Assembly: GCA_031430035.1 (NCBI GenBank)
Contig: JANPAS010000198.1
Location: forward strand, 1 to 12,750
Direction of reading: 5' to 3'
DNA length: 12,750 nt
Source: JASGCK01 sp031430035
Lineage (GTDB): Bacteria; Pseudomonadota; Gammaproteobacteria; Burkholderiales; Burkholderiaceae_C
Part shown: positions 7,011-12,750 of the stretch, one piece after another
Position numbering within the stretch: the stretch's first letter is position 1
Layout of the letters: every line of letters begins with the position of its first letter
The notes under the pieces: generated by a model
What the model saw: only the letters and a program-made list of their open reading frames with translations
The model's database searches: none
What the model was told of the DNA's origin: nothing
Made by a program: the position numbers and the translations under genes

Positions 7011-9050
7011 ATGAGCCAAATTTTGACAACTTCACTTTCAACCTCAACCCTACTCACTATTGCGTTTGCGCCGTTAGTGGGAGCCATTCTCACTGGTGTT
7101 TGGGGAACCAAATTAGGCGGCAATTGGATAGGCAAACGCCTATCCCACGTCATTACCGTGCTTGGCGTGCTACTTTCTTTTGTGCTCTCAGCTATCGTAC
7201 TCAAGCAAGTAGCCGATGGCGCACGATTCAACGCCACCATTTACGAGTGGATGGTGGTCGGTAGCTTGAAAATGGAAGTCGGCTTTTTAGTCGACGGACT
7301 GACCGCGATGATGATGTGCGTCGTCACTTTCGTCTCGCTGATGGTGCATATCTACACCATTGGTTACATGGATGAGGATGAAGGCTACAACCGATTCTTC
7401 GCCTACATCTCGCTGTTTACCTTCGCCATGCTGATGCTGGTGATGAGCAATAACTTACTCCAACTCTTCTTTGGCTGGGAAGCTGTGGGCTTGGTGTCGT
7501 ATCTCTTGATTGGTTTTTGGTACAACAAACCGACCGCTATTTTTGCCAATATGAAAGCCTTCCTAGTTAACCGTGTGGGTGACTTTGGCTTTATCTTGGG
7601 GATTGGGTTGATCGTCGCTTTCACGGGCAGTTTGAATTACACCGAGGTATTTGGCAAAACGTCTGAATTGGTAAAACTCTCATTGCCTGGCACAGACTGG
7701 ATGCTAGTCACGGTGATTTGTATTTGCCTCTTCATTGGTGCAATGGGTAAGTCTGCACAATTCCCGCTGCATGTGTGGCTGCCTGATTCCATGGAAGGCC
7801 CTACGCCTATCTCAGCACTGATTCACGCAGCAACCATGGTGACGGCTGGCATATTTATGGTGGCGCGCATGTCACCGCTGTTTGAACTGTCTGACACTGC
7901 GCTCTCGTTCATCATGGTGATTGGCGCTATCACGGCGCTGTTCATGGGCTTTTTGGGCATCATCCAAAACGACATCAAGCGCGTCGTGGCTTATTCCACG
8001 CTGTCGCAGCTGGGCTACATGACCGTGGCATTGGGCGCTTCTGCTTACTCGGTCGCCGTGTTTCACTTGATGACGCACGCCTTCTTCAAAGCCTTGCTTT
8101 TCCTTGGCGCAGGCTCGGTCATCATGGGTTGCCATCACAACCAAGACATCCGCTGGATGGGTGCTCTGCGCAAGTACATGCCCATTACTTGGATCACGTC
8201 GTTGCTGGGTTCGCTGGCGCTCATCGGCACGCCATTCTTCGCGGGCTTCTACTCCAAAGACTCCATCATCGAAGCGGTGCATTTCAGCAACCTCTGGGGT
8301 TCTGGTTTTGCCAATTTTGCGGTGCTAGCGGGGGTGTTCGTTACGGCCTTCTACTCGTTCCGAATGTACTTCTTGGTCTTCCACGGCAAAGAGCGCTTTG
8401 ACCAAAATCCAGATGCCCATCATGGACACGACGATCATCACGATGATCACGGGCATGGCCATAGCGATAAGCCTCACGAAAGCCCTTGGGTCGTGACTGC
8501 TCCATTGGTATTGCTAGCTATTCCATCTGTTGTGATTGGCTTTATGGGCATTGACGCGATGCTGTTTGGCTCTTTCTTCAAAGACTCGATCATTGTCAAC
8601 ACTGCCGCTCATCCAGCCATGGCCGAGCTTGCCAAGCACTTCCACGGTGCAACGCAAATGGCGCTGCACTCAGTGACAACCTTGCCGCTTTGGCTTGCTG
8701 TGGCGGGTGTCGCTTTGGCCTATTACATGTACATGGTCAACACCGCCTTACCAGCCAAGATTCACGCTCGCGTCCAGCCCCTCTACAAGCTACTTGAGAA
8801 CAAGTACTACTTAGACTGGTTTAACGAAAACGTCCTAGCTCGCGGCGCACGCATGTTGGGTACGGGTCTTTGGAAGACAGGCGATCAAAAAATCATCGAT
8901 GGTGGCTTGGTTAATGGCTCTTGGAAGCTTGTATCCCTCTTCTCTGGCCTAGTTCGTCGCTTGCAGTCGGGTTATCTCTATCACTACGCACTGGCCATGA
9001 TTTTGGGCATCTTCGTGCTCATGACTTATTTTGTGTGGATGGCTAAATAA
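7011..9050 (+). CDS. nuoL: NuoL, NADH-quinone oxidoreductase subunit L (ND5), antiporter-like
   Basis: A 679-residue protein at the far end of the membrane arm, related to Mrp Na+/H+ antiporter subunits. It has about 14 core helices plus a long amphipathic lateral helix and a final membrane helix at the C-terminus. Proton-path residues by homology are E157 (WEAVG), D191 (NRVGDFG), K247 (MGKSAQFPLHVWLPD), H272 (LIHAATM), K360 (THAFFKALLF) and K416 (FYSKDSI). The lateral helix covers about residues 585-650, around NKYYLDWFNENV, and the anchor is 654-677. The loop between helices 13 and 14 (residues 470-489) is packed with His and Asp. The ribosome site is GAAGGG (6995-7000), ten bases before the ATG. 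The stop overlaps the nuoM start by one base (TAATG). Confidence 0.98.
   Translation: MSQILTTSLSTSTLLTIAFAPLVGAILTGVWGTKLGGNWIGKRLSHVITVLGVLLSFVLSAIVLKQVADGARFNATIYEWMVVGSLKMEVGFLVDGLTAMMMCVVTFVSLMVHIYTIGYMDEDEGYNRFFAYISLFTFAMLMLVMSNNLLQLFFGWEAVGLVSYLLIGFWYNKPTAIFANMKAFLVNRVGDFGFILGIGLIVAFTGSLNYTEVFGKTSELVKLSLPGTDWMLVTVICICLFIGAMGKSAQFPLHVWLPDSMEGPTPISALIHAATMVTAGIFMVARMSPLFELSDTALSFIMVIGAITALFMGFLGIIQNDIKRVVAYSTLSQLGYMTVALGASAYSVAVFHLMTHAFFKALLFLGAGSVIMGCHHNQDIRWMGALRKYMPITWITSLLGSLALIGTPFFAGFYSKDSIIEAVHFSNLWGSGFANFAVLAGVFVTAFYSFRMYFLVFHGKERFDQNPDAHHGHDDHHDDHGHGHSDKPHESPWVVTAPLVLLAIPSVVIGFMGIDAMLFGSFFKDSIIVNTAAHPAMAELAKHFHGATQMALHSVTTLPLWLAVAGVALAYYMYMVNTALPAKIHARVQPLYKLLENKYYLDWFNENVLARGARMLGTGLWKTGDQKIIDGGLVNGSWKLVSLFSGLVRRLQSGYLYHYALAMILGIFVLMTYFVWMAK
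8418..8477 (+). other. His/Asp-rich loop of NuoL
   Basis: This stretch encodes NuoL residues 470-489: nine His and five Asp among 20 residues, in the arrangement HHGHDDHHDDHGHGH followed by SDKPH. It follows the helix ending in FRMYFLVFHGK and precedes the helix starting near VVTAPLVLLA, so by the known NuoL topology it should face the cytoplasm. The run of short CAT/CAC and GAT/GAC codons is repetitive and may expand or shrink by slippage. Similar His-rich loops occur, as far as I recall, in NuoL of other Betaproteobacteria. Confidence 0.85.
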
Positions 9051-10534
9051 TGAACACCACTCCTCTCCTATCACTTGCTATTTGGATTCCGATTGCCTTT
9101 GGCGTTTTGCTTCTTGCTTTTGGACGTGATGACCAAGCTAAAGCTGTTCGCTGGATCGCTTTAATTGGCGCACTCCTTGGACTCTTGGTCACCTTGCCTA
9201 TCTATGACGGATTCAAGCTGGGCACATCGGCGATGCAATTCGTCGAAAAAGCATCTTGGATTACGCGTTTCAACGTCAACTACCACTTAGGTATTGACGG
9301 CATTTCGTTTTGGTTTGTCCCGCTGACCGCCTTTATCACGGTGATTGTTGTCATCGCGAGCTGGGAATCCATCACTGAGCGCGTCAATCAATACATGGCG
9401 GCGTTCCTGATTTTGTCGGGACTGATGATTGGCGTGTTTTGCGCGTTAGATGGCATGCTGTTCTACGTCTTCTTTGAAGCGACCTTAATTCCGATGTACC
9501 TCATCATTGGTGTCTGGGGTGGGTCTAACAAGATCTACGCGGCGTTTAAGTTTTTTCTCTACACGCTACTCGGCTCTTTATTGACCTTGATTGCGCTGAT
9601 TTATCTCTACAACGCGGCTGGCAATAGTTTCGATATCTTGGCTTGGCACAAACTGCCACTCACCATGAAAGAGCAAACGCTCATCTTTTTTGCGTTCTTC
9701 TCTGCCTTTGCTGTCAAAGTCCCCATGTGGCCAGTCCACACGTGGCTACCTGACGTTCACGTGGAGGCGCCTACAGGCGGCTCTGCCGTGCTGGCCGCCA
9801 TCATGCTGAAATTGGGCGCATACGGTTTCTTACGGTTCTCCATGCCCATTGCTCCCGACGCTTCGCACGAATGGGCGTGGCTCATCATTACGCTCTCGCT
9901 GATTGCCGTGATTTATGTTGGACTTGTTGCGATGGTGCAGCAAGACATGAAAAAGCTAGTAGCGTACTCATCAGTTGCGCACATGGGATTTGTGACCCTT
10001 GGCTTCTTTGTTTTTAACGACCTCGGTATGGCGGGCGGCATCGTTCAAATGATTGCACATGGCTTTGTCTCTGGCGCGATGTTCCTGGGCATTGGTGTCT
10101 TATATGACCGCATGCATTCACGCCAAATTGCTGACTACGGCGGCGTGATTCACTCTATGCCCAAGTTCACAGCGTTTGCGCTTTTATTTGCCATGGCGAA
10201 CTGCGGACTGCCAGCTACGGCCGGATTTGTGGGGGAGTGGATGGTGATCTTGGCCGCTGTAAAAGCTAATTTTTGGATTGGCATGGCATCGGCAACAGCA
10301 CTTATCTTTGGCGCTGCGTATACGCTTTGGATGTTCAAGCGCGTGTACCTTGGGCCTGTTGGCAATGACCACGTCAAAGAGCTGACAGACATCAACTCGC
10401 GCGAATTTTTTGTCATGAGTTTGCTTGCAGCTGCCGTGCTTTACATGGGGGTGTATCCGCTGCCGTTTACGCAAATCATGGATACCTCGGTCACCGATTT
10501 GCTCAAGCATCTCGCCACCACTAAACTGAAATAA
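9050..10534 (+). CDS. nuoM: NuoM, NADH-quinone oxidoreductase subunit M (ND4), antiporter-like
   Basis: A 494-residue protein with about 14 membrane helices, the middle antiporter-like pump of the membrane arm. Family residues are visible: E143 in FFEATLIPMYLIIGVWG, K223 in FAVKVPMWPVHTWLPD, H230, K254 in AIMLKLGAYG, and E396 in the late motif GFVGEWMVI, the place of E. coli E407. The segment HVEAPTGGSAVLA (237-249) is an ND4 signature that separates it from NuoL and NuoN. Its start overlaps the nuoL stop (TAATG); only a weak purine run (GGATGG, 9037-9042) precedes it, so translation probably depends on ribosomes finishing nuoL. A 15-base gap leads to nuoN. Confidence 0.98.
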   Translation: MNTTPLLSLAIWIPIAFGVLLLAFGRDDQAKAVRWIALIGALLGLLVTLPIYDGFKLGTSAMQFVEKASWITRFNVNYHLGIDGISFWFVPLTAFITVIVVIASWESITERVNQYMAAFLILSGLMIGVFCALDGMLFYVFFEATLIPMYLIIGVWGGSNKIYAAFKFFLYTLLGSLLTLIALIYLYNAAGNSFDILAWHKLPLTMKEQTLIFFAFFSAFAVKVPMWPVHTWLPDVHVEAPTGGSAVLAAIMLKLGAYGFLRFSMPIAPDASHEWAWLIITLSLIAVIYVGLVAMVQQDMKKLVAYSSVAHMGFVTLGFFVFNDLGMAGGIVQMIAHGFVSGAMFLGIGVLYDRMHSRQIADYGGVIHSMPKFTAFALLFAMANCGLPATAGFVGEWMVILAAVKANFWIGMASATALIFGAAYTLWMFKRVYLGPVGNDHVKELTDINSREFFVMSLLAAAVLYMGVYPLPFTQIMDTSVTDLLKHLATTKLK

Positions 10535-10549
10535 GAAACGACTAAAGCC

Positions 10550-12058
10550 ATGATTGATAAATTCAGTTGGATTGCCGTCTCGCCAGAGATCATTTTGCTA
10601 GCCGCTATCTGCGTGATTCTGCTAGTTGACTTAGGCGTAAAAAGCGCTGGTCGTACCACCACCTATGTGCTAAGCCTTGTCACGCTTGGCCTGCTGGCCA
10701 TTTCACTTGTGCACGCAGCAGGCTCAGGCACCGTATACGGTTTTGACCGCATGGTTGTGAGTGATCCGATGGGTAATTGGCTCAAATGCTTTGCAACGCT
10801 CGCAACAGCCGTCACGCTGGTCTATGGTCGCCCATATGCACAAGTACGCGGCATGCTGGGCTCTACGGCAGCCAAAGATGGCGTGGGCGGTGAATTTTTT
10901 ACGCTCTCACTGTTCTCACTACTGGGTATGTACGTGATGATCGACGGTAATCACTTACTCGTCATTTATCTCGGCTTAGAGCTTCTTACGCTGTCCAGCT
11001 ATGCCCTAGTGGCGCTACGCCGCGATAACGCGCAAGCCACCGAAGCGGCCATGAAGTATTTTGTGCTCGGCGCACTGGCCAGCGGCTTCTTACTCTACGG
11101 TCTCTCCATGATTTATGGTGCAACAGGTTCGCTAGAGTTGTCTGCTATTTTTAAAGCCGTTTCAACGGGAAACCTAGAGCATCAGTTACTGGTGTTTGGC
11201 CTCGTTTTCATCGTGGCTGGTTTGGCTTTCAAACTAGGCGTTGTTCCTTTCCACATGTGGGTTCCTGACGTGTACCACGGTGCACCAACGGCTGTCACGC
11301 TCATGATTGGCGGAGCACCTAAGCTAGCTGCTTTCGCCATCGTGATTCGCTTGCTGGTCGAAGGCCTACTGCCGCTGGCCGTGGATTGGCAACAAATGCT
11401 GATGCTCTTAGCCATAGCATCCTTGGTCGTTGGTAATTTGGCAGCGATTGCACAGACCAATTTGAAGCGTATGCTGGCTTTTTCCACCATTGCACAAATG
11501 GGTTTCGTGTTACTTGGTTTGATGTCGGGTGTCGTCGATAAAAACGTAGCAGGTGCGGCAAACGCCTACAGCGCATCCATGTTCTACATCACCACCTACG
11601 TGCTTACCACGCTGGCAACCTTTGGCGTGATGCTGACTTTGAGCCGCGAAGGCTTTGAGAGCGAAGAAATCAACGACTTGGCAGGCCTCAATCAACGTAG
11701 CCCACTCTACGCTGGCATTTTGGCCACTTGCTTGTTCTCGCTGGCGGGCATTCCACCACTCGTTGGTTTCTACGCCAAGTTGTCCGTGCTGCAAGCTTTG
11801 ATTGCGACAGGTGCGCCGCATCTTATTGGTCTGGCTATTTTTGCTGTTGTGATGTCCTTGATTGGCGCGTTCTACTATTTACGCGTCGTCAAAGTCATGT
11901 ACTTTGACAACCCCACTCAAACTGCTGCGATTACCCCTGCGAAAGATGTCAGTTTGGTACTCGGGCTCAATGCTGCGCTGCTCTTCGTGCTCGGCTTGCT
12001 GCCAAGCGGTTTGATGGATTTGTGCCTTAGCGCGATCCAGCAAATGCTAAAAAACTAA
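10550..12058 (+). CDS. nuoN: NuoN, NADH-quinone oxidoreductase subunit N (ND2), antiporter-like
   Basis: A 502-residue protein with about 14 membrane helices, the antiporter-like subunit closest to NuoK. Expected charged residues are present: E144 in YLGLELLTLSSYALVA, K228 in GLAFKLGVVPFHMWVPDVY, H235, K258 in GGAPKLAAF, K306 in QTNLKRMLAFSTIAQMG, and K410 in GFYAKLSVL, the place of E. coli K395. VYHGAPTAVT (241-250) is a typical NuoN block. Length and helix count suit a 14-helix bacterial NuoN, unlike the shortened animal ND2. The ATG at 10550 has a weak ribosome site (AAAG, 10544-10547). The gene ends the canonical nuo set, yet transcription seems to run on into the DUF2818 gene ten bases later. 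Confidence 0.98.
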   Translation: MIDKFSWIAVSPEIILLAAICVILLVDLGVKSAGRTTTYVLSLVTLGLLAISLVHAAGSGTVYGFDRMVVSDPMGNWLKCFATLATAVTLVYGRPYAQVRGMLGSTAAKDGVGGEFFTLSLFSLLGMYVMIDGNHLLVIYLGLELLTLSSYALVALRRDNAQATEAAMKYFVLGALASGFLLYGLSMIYGATGSLELSAIFKAVSTGNLEHQLLVFGLVFIVAGLAFKLGVVPFHMWVPDVYHGAPTAVTLMIGGAPKLAAFAIVIRLLVEGLLPLAVDWQQMLMLLAIASLVVGNLAAIAQTNLKRMLAFSTIAQMGFVLLGLMSGVVDKNVAGAANAYSASMFYITTYVLTTLATFGVMLTLSREGFESEEINDLAGLNQRSPLYAGILATCLFSLAGIPPLVGFYAKLSVLQALIATGAPHLIGLAIFAVVMSLIGAFYYLRVVKVMYFDNPTQTAAITPAKDVSLVLGLNAALLFVLGLLPSGLMDLCLSAIQQMLKN

Positions 12059-12068
12059 CGGCATCAAC

Positions 12069-12356
12069 ATGTCACAAACAGGCTATGCGTATTTCGTGAT
12101 TGGCCTTGCATTTATTGCGGCCAATCTGCCGTTTTTAGCCTTTAACACTATTGGCAAGAGTCCGACCAGCTTGCTCTGGCGGCTGGCTGCGCTCATCGCA
12201 GCGTATTTCATTGTCGGCGCAATCGGCTTTGCCATTGAATCTAATTTGGGCAAAACCACAGGCCAAAAATGGGAGTTTTACGCCATCACGTTTGCACTGT
12301 TTGTGACCTTTGCGTTTCCTAGCTTCGTGTATCGCTATTTACTGCGCCACAAATGA
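12069..12356 (+). CDS. DUF2818-type small membrane protein next to nuoN
   Basis: A 95-residue hydrophobic protein of unknown function, recognised as the DUF2818 type by its sequence and its place after nuoN in Betaproteobacteria. Three membrane helices are visible (about residues 6-25, 36-56 and 69-91). Features that look conserved are ANLPF (18-22) in helix 1, W38-R39 at the start of helix 2, E57 at its end, W68-E69-F-Y at the start of helix 3, and FPSFVYRYL near the end, with a basic tail (RHK). There is no signal peptide or catalytic motif. It starts ten bases after the nuoN stop without a clear ribosome site, and overlaps the Nudix gene by four bases. Its size resembles NuoK or NuoA, but no sequence kinship to either is seen. 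A role in complex I assembly or as a small accessory subunit is only an inference from position. Confidence 0.88.
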   Translation: MSQTGYAYFVIGLAFIAANLPFLAFNTIGKSPTSLLWRLAALIAAYFIVGAIGFAIESNLGKTTGQKWEFYAITFALFVTFAFPSFVYRYLLRHK

Positions 12357-12750
12357 CAGATAAACCGCGTGGCGACACGCACCTTGTCGAGTCGACCGTT
12401 AGCAGCCAACTGGTCTATCAAGGCGATTTTTTGCATGTTAAGCACGATGTGGTGCAGCTCCCCAATGGAAAAACCGCTGTTCGCGAGCACATCATTCACC
12501 CAGGTGCTGTCGTCATCATTCCCATCTTAGATAACGGCGACGTTCTGCTAGAGCGCCAATACCGCTACCCGCTAGGCCAAGTGTTTATTGAGTTCCCAGC
12601 TGGCAAGCTGGACGCTGGCGAAGCACCGCTGGACTGCGGCAAGCGCGAGCTTTTAGAAGAAACGGGATACACCGCTCGGGAATGGGCTTATGCAGGCCAG
12701 ATGCACATTGCCATTGCCTATACCAACGAAGTCATTCACATCTACTTTGC
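12353..12750 (+). CDS. Nudix hydrolase, probable ADP-ribose pyrophosphatase, 5' part
   Basis: The first 132 complete codons of a Nudix enzyme, cut by the right edge. The start is ATG 12353 (MTDKPRGDTHLVES...), overlapping the DUF2818 stop by four bases (ATGA) without a clear ribosome site, so translation is probably coupled. A complete Nudix box (Gx5Ex7REUxEExGU) covers residues 84-106, from GKLDAGE through RELLEETGY; R98, E99, E102 and E103 are the metal- and pyrophosphate-handling residues. The strand VFIEFPAGKLDAGE before the box and AYTNEVIHIYFA after it resemble ADP-ribose pyrophosphatases (ADP-ribose + water to AMP + ribose 5-phosphate). Substrate cannot be settled from sequence; GDP-mannose or other nucleoside diphosphate sugars remain possible. 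The enzyme should be cytosolic. Roughly 60-70 residues are probably missing. Confidence 0.93.
   Translation, partial: MTDKPRGDTHLVESTVSSQLVYQGDFLHVKHDVVQLPNGKTAVREHIIHPGAVVIIPILDNGDVLLERQYRYPLGQVFIEFPAGKLDAGEAPLDCGKRELLEETGYTAREWAYAGQMHIAIAYTNEVIHIYF

Noticed and set aside
7872..8282. 136-codon minus-strand open frame inside nuoL
   Set aside because: The translation is rich in His, Arg and Gln as expected for the antisense of membrane-helix codons; no start context or homology is visible.
8418..8477. Tandem repeat or a CRISPR-like array in the His/Asp stretch
   Set aside because: The bases are only loosely repetitive and in frame within nuoL; there are no equal repeats with unique spacers.
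12059..12068. Terminator or promoter between nuoN and the DUF2818 gene
   Set aside because: The gap is only ten bases with no inverted repeat or T-run, so read-through is the simplest reading.
1..12750. A new multi-gene defence, mobile or biosynthetic system
   Set aside because: Every gene belongs to or is attached to the complex I operon, codon use looks even, and there are no insertion sequences, att sites or unknown large genes.

Overview
This window is a continuous stretch of a bacterial respiratory complex I (proton-translocating NADH:quinone oxidoreductase, Nuo/NDH-1) operon, read entirely from the + strand. It opens inside nuoD, runs through complete nuoE, F, G, H, I, J, K, L, M and N, and ends with two genes that often follow nuoN in Betaproteobacteria: a small three-helix membrane protein of the DUF2818 type, and a Nudix hydrolase (ADP-ribose pyrophosphatase type) cut by the right edge. 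Every stretch is coding apart from gaps of 6 to 31 bases, and I saw no promoter, terminator, RNA gene, mobile element or CRISPR array.

The organism is most likely a betaproteobacterium, probably of the order Burkholderiales. The reasons are the protein signatures (for example the CTNLPCQL motif in NuoE, AETNRHPFD in NuoH, and a NuoG without the extra N7 cysteines), the moderate GC content, and the nuoN - DUF2818 - Nudix gene order. The genus cannot be named from sequence reading alone.

Layout: positions 1-484 hold the C-terminal part of NuoD (quinone-pocket subunit). Positions 484-4464 hold the NADH-input module: NuoE (2Fe-2S), NuoF (FMN, NADH and 4Fe-4S) and NuoG (2Fe-2S plus two 4Fe-4S clusters). 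Positions 4461-6059 hold NuoH (membrane anchor of the quinone site) and NuoI (two 4Fe-4S clusters on the path to quinone). Positions 6091-12058 hold the membrane arm: NuoJ and NuoK, then the three antiporter-like subunits NuoL, NuoM and NuoN. Positions 12069-12750 hold the two accessory genes. Electrons pass NADH - FMN (NuoF) - Fe/S chain (F, G, I) - quinone at the NuoD/NuoH interface, and the resulting conformational and electrostatic change drives proton pumping through H, J/K, N, M and L.

Many gene pairs overlap by one or four bases (TAATG or ATGA junctions: D/E, E/F, G/H, J/K, L/M, DUF2818/Nudix), which points to translational coupling in one polycistronic mRNA. All key cofactor ligands and proton-path residues that I could check are present, so the complex looks functional. 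I find no unknown multi-gene system here. The items most worth a second look are the DUF2818 protein and the Nudix enzyme tied to the operon, the His/Asp-rich cytoplasmic loop in NuoL, and a few local departures from family consensus in NuoE, NuoH and NuoG.
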